DNA from: Rikenellaceae bacterium
GTDB lineage: Bacteria; Bacteroidota; Bacteroidia; Bacteroidales; UBA932
DNA length: 25,056 nt
Direction: 5' to 3'
NCBI GenBank assembly: GCA_900769885.1
Contig: CAAGIG010000020.1
Span: forward strand, 1-25,056
Under the pieces are notes generated by a model that saw nothing but the letters and a program-made list of their open reading frames with translations, did no database searches and was not told the DNA's origin. The position numbers and the translations under genes are program-made. Below, in pieces: positions 8,203-15,564 of this stretch (its first letter is position 1; each line of letters starts with the position of its first letter).

Positions 8203-9039
8203 TTATGGTATAATTACTCTGAATGCTGCCGGGATAATTTCTATATCGATAACTTCCCCAGACTCAAACCAATCTCCATCTGCGTGAACAGGACCATTGA
8301 TATTGCGTGAAATGGTAATATGTTTCCCTTTGTAACAATGAATTTTGTTGCTTTTGTCAAGGTGTCCGGTCATCAGCAGACCCGCCAATGATGGAATATA
8401 GAACGTATTGAATGAGTCTGCGATAGTGATATCGAGCAGTCCGTCCTGACTGTCTGCTAAGGGGGTTATTTTAGCCTGATTGCCCCATTGGTTAGAGTTT
8501 CCGATGGTTATAAGTGTTGCAGGCTGTGTCCACTCGTTACCGTCAATATTGATTTTGTAACTTTCCGGTTTAAAATCTTTCCAAAGTTTAACCCCTTGTT
8601 TGATATAATTGAACAAACCTCTTTTGCCCGATTTGGCAAATTGTTCACTCACCAGAGCATCAAAACCTACTCCGCAGACAGAAAGAAACAATCTTCCGTT
8701 GATCATAGCTCCATCCAGCGGGGCAGTTTTTCCGTTTATAATTGTTTTAAGGGCATTTTCAAAATTTCTACTGATCCCAAGATGGAGTGCAAGGCCGTCT
8801 CCGCTACCGCAAGGGATAATCCCTAAAGTTTTGTTGCTCCCCATAATCCCTCTTGCTATCTCATTAACGGTTCCGTCCCCTCCGATTGCAATGATTTTTT
8901 CCTCAGCAGCCTCCCTCGCCAAAACCTCCCCGTGTCCTGCATATTGGGTAGAGACTACCTTGTAACCCCGTTCCTTTAAGGAGTTTACAATTTTGGTCTT
9001 GTTTCCGTTGCCGGATATGGGATTTACAATAAAAAGCAT
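8203..9039 (-). CDS. Diacylglycerol-kinase-family lipid kinase (DgkB/YegS type)
   Basis: This soluble lipid kinase of about 278 residues belongs to the DAGK/YegS/sphingosine-kinase superfamily, which uses ATP to phosphorylate diacylglycerol or related lipids at the membrane surface. The N-terminal nucleotide loop is FIVNPISGNG; GGDGT is at 53-57; IPCGSGDGLA (about 76-84) is the next conserved motif, with Asp where many relatives have Asn; DGLLDI is the metal-site loop; and DGD at 254-256 takes the place of the usual DGE that carries the catalytic base. I chose ATG 9039; a TTG at 9048 would abut the eptA stop exactly and cannot be excluded. Its place directly behind eptA suggests recycling of the diacylglycerol that EptA releases, which is an inference. 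Confidence 0.9.
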   Translation of the reverse strand: MLFIVNPISGNGNKTKIVNSLKERGYKVVSTQYAGHGEVLAREAAEEKIIAIGGDGTVNEIARGIMGSNKTLGIIPCGSGDGLALHLGISRNFENALKTIINGKTAPLDGAMINGRLFLSVCGVGFDALVSEQFAKSGKRGLFNYIKQGVKLWKDFKPESYKINIDGNEWTQPATLITIGNSNQWGNQAKITPLADSQDGLLDITIADSFNTFYIPSLAGLLMTGHLDKSNKIHCYKGKHITISRNINGPVHADGDWFESGEVIDIEIIPAAFRVIIP

Positions 9040-9048
9040 ATTGGTCAA

Positions 9049-10575
9049 TTAATTGCAAAAGATATTTTTATTCTCGTCGTATATCGGACTTTCAATGCCG
9101 AGGAAATTCATTACACTATGGAAAACGTGGTATTGCTCCACCTTTTCCAACTCTTTTATTTTCAATTCATTGTCTGAAGTCCAGACGATAAATGGAATTT
9201 CAATCTGCTCTTTTGGAGCCATTGACATAGGTACTCCGTGCATATAGAGATTCCCTTCTCCCAGCGATTCTCCGTGATCTGATACATAAATCATACAACT
9301 GCGTCGCTGAGGATTTTGTTTCAAAATCTCAATTACAGAATGTATAAGGTAGTCTGTATATACAATAGTGTTGTCGTACGCATTCATAAGTTCCTCTGGG
9401 ACAGCTTTTGACATCTCCACGGTGTTGCAGACAGGGGTGAAAACCTCAAACTCGGGAGGGTATTTTTTATTGTAGGTCGGCCCGTGGCTGGTGGTGGTAT
9501 GGAGGACAATAAAAAGTTTCTCCTGGGTGGATTTTTCAATCTCTTGTGAGAGTCCTGACAACAATATTTCATCATATCGGACATCCGAGCCGGGATACAT
9601 TTTATCAATTTCTTTTGCTGTGTGATATTTTTCAATATGAATAGGTGGTTCTCCCCAGTTATTGCTCCTCCATAAGACATCCACTCCATTGCGGAACAGA
9701 TAGTTAGGGAGGATTTCATATAGTTTGTTTGTAGGCTGGTGGTCCAGAATAGCTTTAACCCCCGCAGTGGTGTAGGTTGCAGCGGCATTTGCCTTCAAGG
9801 CAGTTACGCTATCCTTTTCCAGAAGTGGATTTGTATGTTTGTTATAGCCGTACAATGAGAAATTCTCCCTGCGGGCAGATTCTCCTATAATCAATACACA
9901 AACATCTTTACCCGGTTTGGCAATTGTAGCATCCGGGAGAGGAATCTCTTTTCTATTGCTCTTTTTAACAGAGTTGTAGTATCTGAATGAGTTTACGGTG
10001 TATGACCAGGGCATCAGCAGACTGCCAATCTCTGTGGAGTTCCTGTCTATCCAGGGCCAATTCTTCATATTGGCAAAAGCGACTCCCAGGGCAATGGCCA
10101 GTGAGGCTCCTATATTTATAAAGAATTTTCTCGCAGAACCATATTCGAATTTCCTCACAAACAGGTAGATGCAGGGAACTACTCCGAGAAAAAGAATATA
10201 AAGGAGAGCAACCCAGGAGAAAAAACCGGAAGCTTCAGTGTATTGGGTGTTGAAAACATTTCCCATCATCTTATCGGTGACAAGTACCTCGTATGTGTTG
10301 ATGAAGTACAGGGTTCCGGCATTTGCTATAAAAGTGAAGGCAAGGATGCACTTTCCTACAATTCTCCCTAAAAACAACACCAGGTAGTAGAAGAAATAAT
10401 TTAATGCGAGCAGCAGAATACCCAGGCCGATAGTTATGAAAATACCATTGAATCCTTTTTCCACGTGATTAACAACGTGCTCAAAAAAAGGATAGTGGTA
10501 TGCGACAAGTGTAAAGATGCTCAGTGTGGCGCTGACCTTCGCTATAGTTGTTTTATCCTTGAATATATTCTTCAT
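9049..10575 (-). CDS. eptA: EptA-like lipid A phosphoethanolamine transferase
   Basis: This 508-residue inner-membrane protein has about five N-terminal transmembrane segments (within residues 12-170) and a periplasmic alkaline-phosphatase-fold domain. Family members move phosphoethanolamine from phosphatidylethanolamine to lipid A phosphates, which lowers surface charge and raises resistance to cationic peptides. Visible active-site parts are Glu232 in GESARRENFSLYGY, the nucleophile position Thr269 in ATYTTAG, and the zinc ligands in SDHGESLGE and YMHG. The cysteines that flank the nucleophile in proteobacterial EptA and MCR enzymes are absent. The acceptor could be something other than lipid A. 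It is the first gene of the minus-strand operon, with ATG at 10575 and a promoter-like element at 10614-10621. Confidence 0.92.
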   Translation of the reverse strand: MKNIFKDKTTIAKVSATLSIFTLVAYHYPFFEHVVNHVEKGFNGIFITIGLGILLLALNYFFYYLVLFLGRIVGKCILAFTFIANAGTLYFINTYEVLVTDKMMGNVFNTQYTEASGFFSWVALLYILFLGVVPCIYLFVRKFEYGSARKFFINIGASLAIALGVAFANMKNWPWIDRNSTEIGSLLMPWSYTVNSFRYYNSVKKSNRKEIPLPDATIAKPGKDVCVLIIGESARRENFSLYGYNKHTNPLLEKDSVTALKANAAATYTTAGVKAILDHQPTNKLYEILPNYLFRNGVDVLWRSNNWGEPPIHIEKYHTAKEIDKMYPGSDVRYDEILLSGLSQEIEKSTQEKLFIVLHTTTSHGPTYNKKYPPEFEVFTPVCNTVEMSKAVPEELMNAYDNTIVYTDYLIHSVIEILKQNPQRRSCMIYVSDHGESLGEGNLYMHGVPMSMAPKEQIEIPFIVWTSDNELKIKELEKVEQYHVFHSVMNFLGIESPIYDENKNIFCN

Positions 10576-10613
10576 ATCTGAGTCTGAAATCTGTCCTGTT
10601 TATTTAAAGAGAA

Positions 10614-10621
10614 CAAATATA
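10614..10621 (-). promoter_or_regulatory. -7 element for the eptA operon
   Basis: The minus strand reads TATATTTG, a match to TAnnTTTG, 38 nt before the eptA ATG. It is half of an 11-bp perfect inverted repeat (10612-10622 and 10644-10654) whose other half is the opposing promoter element. No clear TTG is present at the -33 position. Confidence 0.55.
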
Positions 10622-10644
10622 GTGATATATTGGATATTTCAGGC

Positions 10645-10652
10645 TATATTTG
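10645..10652 (+). promoter_or_regulatory. -7 element for the 10671 gene
   Basis: TATATTTG matches TAnnTTTG. The expected transcript start, near 10658, rules out the upstream TTG (10659) as start codon and supports ATG 10671 with a leader of about 12 nt. Confidence 0.55.
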
Positions 10653-10670
10653 TTGTGATTGAAAATAGTT

Positions 10671-11285
10671 ATGGAATCAATATTCTCAGATAAAATCAAT
10701 AGTTGTGCCAGGGACCTGAATTTGATATCAGGGTCCGACAAGATAGACCCCTCATTTGCTTTGGACGCTATAGTGCGCGCCTACGATACTTATGACCTCC
10801 TTTTGAGTATCAAGGATGATCCTTCGATTATCGGTACGGAGTTTTTGCAGGATGGAACCATCGAAAATTATATAATGGAGTACTCTTCTGATTCTGATAA
10901 GTTTGGCAAATGTTTTGATCTGGAGCAGATTAATGGAGAGTTGCAGCAGAGATTGACCTCTCTGGATGTAGCACTTTCAAAAGCAGAAGCAGCTATGAGA
11001 GATGCTACAGAATTGCACTTTCTGGCAAAGGAGACTTTTGAAATATGGACTACTAAAAACCTTTTTGTCCGATACAGGGCCTTGCGCAGGTTAAGGAAAA
11101 GGGCAGGTTTCCAACTGGAGAAAAACCGAATAGGTAATTATGTGGCCAGAACTTTCGATCTGATGAACCAGGCCCGTACCGATTTTGCAAAAATCCAGCA
11201 ACTCCGTTTCAAAGCCGATGTCAGTTATAAAATCGATATCAACATATATCAAAAAATTGATTCTATCCTCAGAACTATTTCCTAA
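10671..11285 (+). CDS. Unrecognised soluble helical protein, 204 residues
   Basis: I do not recognise this family. The protein has no signal peptide, no transmembrane segment, and few cysteines. It looks almost entirely alpha-helical; residues about 85-190 alternate charged and hydrophobic residues with stretches typical of coiled coils (ELQQRL, LSKAEAAMRDATELH, RALRRLRKRAG), and the RALRRLRKR patch is strongly basic. It stands alone as a transcription unit, diverging from the eptA operon and converging on guaA, with a promoter element before it and a bidirectional terminator after it. Those signals, together with codon use like its neighbours, argue that it is a real gene. Partner binding through the coiled coil is possible but not shown. 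Confidence 0.75.
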   Translation: MESIFSDKINSCARDLNLISGSDKIDPSFALDAIVRAYDTYDLLLSIKDDPSIIGTEFLQDGTIENYIMEYSSDSDKFGKCFDLEQINGELQQRLTSLDVALSKAEAAMRDATELHFLAKETFEIWTTKNLFVRYRALRRLRKRAGFQLEKNRIGNYVARTFDLMNQARTDFAKIQQLRFKADVSYKIDINIYQKIDSILRTIS

Positions 11286-11321
11286 GTCATAGCAGACAAT
11301 AGTATAAAGTAGAGATAAAAT

Positions 11322-11356
11322 AAAAAGGTGAATTCCTCTGCGAAACTCACCTTTTT
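11322..11356. terminator. Bidirectional terminator between the 10671 gene and guaA
   Basis: AAAAAGGTGA (11322-11331) pairs with TCACCTTTTT (11347-11356). The arms give a T tract on either strand, and the minus strand continues TTTTTATTTTAT. It sits between converging genes and can end both transcripts. Confidence 0.85.
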
Positions 11357-11387
11357 GCGTATTATCATTTACCTTTTGTGTAAAGAA

Positions 11388-12989
11388 TTATTCCCACTCA
11401 ATAGTTGCAGGTGGTTTTGATGAGATGTCGTAACATACTCTGTTTACACCTTTAACTTTGTTTATTATGTCGTTTGAGACTTTTGCAAGGAATTCGTATG
11501 GGAGATGAACCCAGTCGGCGGTCATACCGTCTGTAGAAACGACAGCGCGAAGTGCAACTGTGTATTCGTATGTTCTTTCGTCACCCATAACACCGACACT
11601 CTTCACATTTGGAAGAATTGCTCCAGCTTGCCAGATTGTATCATACAAAGTGAGATAACCTTCTCCTGTTTCAGTACCACCGGTTGCTGCAGCACCTGAT
11701 GCGGGTTGCCAACCTTCAGGGGCAGGAGTGTTGCGGAGTGCATCGATATAAATGGCATCAGCTTCTCTCAAAATCGCCAATTTCTCCTCTGTAACCTCAC
11801 CCAACACTCTGATACCAAGACCGGGGCCTGGGAAAGGATGTCTTGAAATAAGTGAATTCTTGATTCCCAATGCTCTACCAACTCTTCTTACCTCATCTTT
11901 GAACAAAGAACGGAGTGGTTCCACAATCTTAAGGTTCATCTCTTCAGGAAGACCCCCTACATTGTGGTGAGATTTGATGGTAGAAGAAGGGCCATTGACA
12001 GAAACCGATTCAATCACATCGGGATAGATGGTACCTTGGCCCAACCACGAAGCATTTTTGATTTTCTTGGCCTCTTTGTCAAATATCTCAACGAATGTTC
12101 TTCCGATTGCTTTACGTTTTTGTTCAGGGTCTGAAACTCCATTGAGGACTGCCATAAATTCTTTTGAGGCATCCACGCCGATTACATTCAGTCCCATATC
12201 TTTATATGAAGCAAGCACAGATGTGAATTCATCTTTTCTGAGCAATCCGTTATCAACGAAAATACAGGTGAGCTGTGAACCGATAGCTTTGTTCAACAAA
12301 ACAGCAGCTACTGTTGAGTCAACACCTCCTGACAAACCTAAAATCACGTGGTCTTCTCCAATTTTTGCTTTAAGGTCTGCAACGCAACTGTCAATGAATG
12401 AATCTGCTGTCCAGTCTCCTGCGCATCCGCAAATTTTCAATGCAAAATTTGAAAGCATTTGGTGGCCATATTGTGAGTGGAACACTTCAGGGTGGAACTG
12501 CACACAATAGGTTTGTTCTCCTTCTATCTGATATGCTGCATTTTCAACATCTTCTGTCGAAGCAATCACTTTACCATTCTCAGGAAGTTTTGCAATGGTA
12601 TCCCCGTGTGACATCCATACCTGAGATGTTTGAGGAATTTGGTCAAATAGGGGAGATTCTGCCTTGATTGTAAGCATTGCTCTACCATATTCTCTTGCCA
12701 ATGAAGGATTTACCGAACCTCCATAAGTGTGGGCAACATATTGTGCTCCATAACATACGCACATCATAGGTAATTTGCCTTTGATGGCTGAAAGGTCGGG
12801 GTTGGGTGCTTTAGGGTCTCTTACCGAAAATGGACTTCCGGAGAGTATTACACCTTTTACAGTCTCATCTAATGCGGGTATTTTATTATAAGGATAAATC
12901 TCGCAATAGACATTAATTTCTCTAAGTCTGCGGCCTATCAACTGTGTAAGTTGTGAGCCAAAATCAAGGATGACAATTTTCTCAGTCAT
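11388..12989 (-). CDS. guaA: GMP synthase (glutamine-hydrolysing)
   Basis: This 533-residue enzyme converts XMP to GMP with ATP and glutamine, the last step of guanine nucleotide synthesis. The N-terminal class I amidotransferase domain has the nucleophile Cys79 in CYGAQ and the His/Glu pair in QFHPEVF. The ATP-pyrophosphatase P-loop is SGGVDS at 220-225. The C-terminal dimerisation domain ends with the standard KPPATIEWE. Between IDALR and LYDTIW, residues 420-447 (bases 11649-11732) hold 28 residues rich in Ala, Gly, Thr and Pro, where the E. coli enzyme has only three. The gene diverges from typA and has a TACATTTG element 20 nt before its ATG. Confidence 0.98.
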   Translation of the reverse strand: MTEKIVILDFGSQLTQLIGRRLREINVYCEIYPYNKIPALDETVKGVILSGSPFSVRDPKAPNPDLSAIKGKLPMMCVCYGAQYVAHTYGGSVNPSLAREYGRAMLTIKAESPLFDQIPQTSQVWMSHGDTIAKLPENGKVIASTEDVENAAYQIEGEQTYCVQFHPEVFHSQYGHQMLSNFALKICGCAGDWTADSFIDSCVADLKAKIGEDHVILGLSGGVDSTVAAVLLNKAIGSQLTCIFVDNGLLRKDEFTSVLASYKDMGLNVIGVDASKEFMAVLNGVSDPEQKRKAIGRTFVEIFDKEAKKIKNASWLGQGTIYPDVIESVSVNGPSSTIKSHHNVGGLPEEMNLKIVEPLRSLFKDEVRRVGRALGIKNSLISRHPFPGPGLGIRVLGEVTEEKLAILREADAIYIDALRNTPAPEGWQPASGAAATGGTETGEGYLTLYDTIWQAGAILPNVKSVGVMGDERTYEYTVALRAVVSTDGMTADWVHLPYEFLAKVSNDIINKVKGVNRVCYDISSKPPATIEWE

Positions 12990-13008
12990 ATTTTTTTCAG
13001 TTTAACTG

Positions 13009-13016
13009 CAAATGTA
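13009..13016 (-). promoter_or_regulatory. -7 element for guaA
   Basis: The minus strand reads TACATTTG (TAnnTTTG), 20 nt from the guaA ATG; expected leader about 13 nt. It lies only 13 bp from the opposing typA element. Confidence 0.55.
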
Positions 13017-13029
13017 ATCAAAATTAGAT

Positions 13030-13037
13030 TATTTTTG
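13030..13037 (+). promoter_or_regulatory. -7 element for typA
   Basis: TATTTTTG matches TAnnTTTG and ends 10 nt before the typA ATG, so the leader would be only about 4-6 nt. No TTG is seen at -33. Confidence 0.5.
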
Positions 13038-13047
13038 CGCTTTAATT

Positions 13048-14847
13048 ATGCAGAACATTAGAAATATAGCAATTATCGCCCACGTAGACCACGGAAAAAC
13101 CACTTTGGTCGACAGAATGATATATCAGGCGAAAATCGTTAGAGGTAACGAAAAACAAGGAAAAGATTTGATTCTGGACAATAACGACCTTGAAAGAGAA
13201 AGAGGTATCACAATTTTGTCCAAAAATGTTTCTGTTCCATACAAAGGAGTGAAAATCAATATTATAGATACCCCGGGCCACTCCGATTTCGGAGGAGAGG
13301 TGGAACGTGTGCTGAATATGACTGACGGGGTGTTGCTGTTGGTCGATGCATTTGAAGGGACTATGCCACAAACCAGATTTGTGTTGCAGAAAGCTATCGA
13401 AATGGGCAAAAAACCGATCGTAGTAATAAATAAGGTAGATAAGCCCAATTGCCGCCCCGATGAGGTAAATGAACAGGTTTTTGACCTTATGTTCTCATTG
13501 AATGCAACAGAAGACCAATTGGATTTCAAAACCATCTATGGTAGTGCAAAACACGGATGGATGTCCAAATCGTGGAAAACCCCAACTACAGATATTACAC
13601 AGTTGCTCGATACAATCATTGAAGAGATTCCTGCTCCAGAATACAGAGAAGGTACTCCTCAAATGTTGATTTCGTCATTGGAGTATTCTCCCTATGTAGG
13701 CCGAATCGCCATTGGAAGGGTAAACAGAGGTACTCTTAAGGCAGGTATGCCTATTACACTTTGCAAAAAGGATGGAACTCTTCAAAAACAGAAAATCAAG
13801 GATTTGATGATTTTTGAAGGTTTGGAAAAGAGAAGTGCAGAGAGTGTGGGTTGTGGTGATATTTGTGCAGTTGTCGGAGTTGAGGATTTTGAAATCGGTG
13901 ACACTATAGCCGACGCAGAATTCCCTGAGGCATTGCCACCAATTACCGTGGATGAGCCTACAATGAGTATGTTGTTCACAATCAACGACTCTCCTTTCTT
14001 TGGCAAAGAGGGAAAATTTGTGACCTCACGTCACTTGAAAGAACGTCTTGAAAAAGAACTTGAAAAGAATCTTGCACTAAGGGTAAAAGAGGGTCTTACC
14101 GCTGATTCCTTTATAGTATATGGTAGAGGTGTGTTGCATTTGTCAATTTTGATTGAGACAATGCGTCGTGAAGGCTTTGAACTCCAGGTGGGACAGCCCA
14201 AGGTGCTGGATAAAAATATAAATGGTGTAAGGTGTGAGCCTGTAGAGTGTCTGACTATCGACCTTCCTGAAGAGATGGTTGGTAAGGCTATTGAAATTTC
14301 TACCAGAAGAAAGGCAGCACTGATGCATATGGAGACCCGTGGTGACAGAGCTCACCTTGAATTTGATATCCCTTCACGCGGATTGATCGGTTTGAGAAGC
14401 AATCTTATGACCGCAAGTCAGGGAGAGGCAGTCGTTGCACACCGCTTTAAAGGATATGAACCTTTCAAAGGGGAGATTGAAAAGAGGAACAATGGTTCTC
14501 TGATCTCTTTGGAGACAGGTGTTTCTGTAGCTTACGCAATGGACAAGTTGCAGGATAGAGGCAGATTCTTTATTGCTCCCGGCGAAGATATTTATGAAGG
14601 TCAGGTGGTAGGAGAGCATACCAGAGCAAGTGATTTGGCAATCAATATTTGCAAAACAAAGAAATTGACCAATGTCAGAGCAGCCGGTTCTGATGAGAAA
14701 GTTATGCTTCCTCCTCCTATCAGATTTTCGCTGGAAGAGGCTTTGGAGTACATTCAAGAGGATGAATTGGTAGAGGTTACACCAAATTCTATGCGAATTC
14801 GCAAGATAATTTTGAATGATACTGAAAGAAAACGCAGAAAAGGTTGA
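13048..14847 (+). CDS. typA: Translational GTPase TypA/BipA
   Basis: This 599-residue ribosome-associated GTPase of the EF-G superfamily helps 50S assembly and growth under stress such as cold. The G1 loop AHVDHGKTT is at residues 11-19, the switch I region contains RERGITI, G3 is DTPGH, and G4 is NKVDKP. The EF-Tu-like domain II, the two EF-G-like domains and the TypA-specific C-terminal domain follow, and the length is normal for the family. It diverges from guaA with a very short predicted leader. The stop codon overlaps the -33 TTG of the promoter for the next operon. Confidence 0.98.
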   Translation: MQNIRNIAIIAHVDHGKTTLVDRMIYQAKIVRGNEKQGKDLILDNNDLERERGITILSKNVSVPYKGVKINIIDTPGHSDFGGEVERVLNMTDGVLLLVDAFEGTMPQTRFVLQKAIEMGKKPIVVINKVDKPNCRPDEVNEQVFDLMFSLNATEDQLDFKTIYGSAKHGWMSKSWKTPTTDITQLLDTIIEEIPAPEYREGTPQMLISSLEYSPYVGRIAIGRVNRGTLKAGMPITLCKKDGTLQKQKIKDLMIFEGLEKRSAESVGCGDICAVVGVEDFEIGDTIADAEFPEALPPITVDEPTMSMLFTINDSPFFGKEGKFVTSRHLKERLEKELEKNLALRVKEGLTADSFIVYGRGVLHLSILIETMRREGFELQVGQPKVLDKNINGVRCEPVECLTIDLPEEMVGKAIEISTRRKAALMHMETRGDRAHLEFDIPSRGLIGLRSNLMTASQGEAVVAHRFKGYEPFKGEIEKRNNGSLISLETGVSVAYAMDKLQDRGRFFIAPGEDIYEGQVVGEHTRASDLAINICKTKKLTNVRAAGSDEKVMLPPPIRFSLEEALEYIQEDELVEVTPNSMRIRKIILNDTERKRRKG

Positions 14848-14875
14848 TTTAATCCTAAAAATTTTTATAACTTTG
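14844..14875 (+). promoter_or_regulatory. Promoter for the DUF177-rpmF-plsX-tRNA-xerD operon
   Basis: TTG (14844-14846), a 21-bp spacer and TAACTTTG (14868-14875) match the Bacteroidota consensus, with the same spacing as the lipoprotein promoter. The TTG overlaps the typA stop codon. Expected leader about 18 nt. Confidence 0.7.
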
Positions 14876-14898
14876 TCGCCCCAAAATAAATTGGAGAG

Positions 14899-15351
14899 AT
14901 GACTTGCAGGATTGAGATAAAAGGATTGTCCAAGGGAGAGCACAATTTCGAGTTCAAACTCGATGGAAGTTTCTTCGAAGCATACGAGAATGATACCATC
15001 GCGGATGCGGATTTGGATGTTGTTGCAATTGTCAATAAGGGAGATGGCAGGATGGGTTTGGTTCTCCAAATTGATGGGGATGTTACGGTAAGATGTGATA
15101 GATGCCTGGCTGATTTGGTATTGCCTGTAGCTATCGAGAGCCCGTTTTCAGTACTATTCTCTTCGTATGTAGATGAAGATGACGAACAAGTAGGGGAAGA
15201 TGTAATAGTCGTTGACCGTAACCAGGGAGAGTTAGACATCAGTCAGTTAATTTATGATTATGTCTATCTCCATTTACCTTTGAAAAAAGTCCATCCCGAT
15301 GGAGAATGTGATCCTGAGATGATGGAAAAAATGAAAGATATATTGAAATAG
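14899..15351 (+). CDS. DUF177 (YceD-family) protein
   Basis: This 150-residue protein belongs to the DUF177/YceD family, which is almost always encoded next to rpmF and in E. coli affects 23S rRNA accumulation. The family hallmark Cys-x-x-Cys-Leu is present as RCDRCLADL near residue 72, and the acidic C-terminal half contains the conserved ELDISQLIYDYVYLHLPL block, followed by HPDGECDPE. There is no signal peptide. A purine-rich GGAGAG lies just before the ATG at 14899. rpmF starts 21 nt after the stop. The molecular role is known only from relatives. Confidence 0.93.
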   Translation: MTCRIEIKGLSKGEHNFEFKLDGSFFEAYENDTIADADLDVVAIVNKGDGRMGLVLQIDGDVTVRCDRCLADLVLPVAIESPFSVLFSSYVDEDDEQVGEDVIVVDRNQGELDISQLIYDYVYLHLPLKKVHPDGECDPEMMEKMKDILK

Positions 15352-15372
15352 TAAAAGTAAATTTAGAATAAA

Positions 15373-15555
15373 ATGGCACATCCCAAACACAAACTTTCAA
15401 AACAACGTAGAGACAAACGTAGAACTCACTATAAGGCTACTGCACCTACTCTAGCAACTTGCTCAAACTGTGGCGCAGCAGTATTGTATCACAGAGTATG
15501 TCCTGAGTGCGGATACTATCGCGGACGCCTTCTAGTTCAGAAAAACGTAGAATAG
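15373..15555 (+). CDS. rpmF: 50S ribosomal protein L32
   Basis: This is a 60-residue L32 of the large ribosomal subunit, starting MAHPKHKLSKQRR. It is the zinc-binding type, with two Cys pairs: CSNCG near residue 36 and CPECG near residue 49. It sits between the DUF177 gene and plsX, as in many bacteria. The stop is 9 nt before the plsX start. Confidence 0.98.
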   Translation: MAHPKHKLSKQRRDKRRTHYKATAPTLATCSNCGAAVLYHRVCPECGYYRGRLLVQKNVE

Positions 15556-15564
15556 TCATCTACA

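Noticed and set aside
14374..15069. Open frame of 231 codons antisense to typA and the DUF177 gene
   Set aside because: It lies wholly opposite two well-supported genes, has no promoter or recognisable domain, and its composition (many Ser, Ile, Phe, Cys) is that of a reverse-complement shadow.
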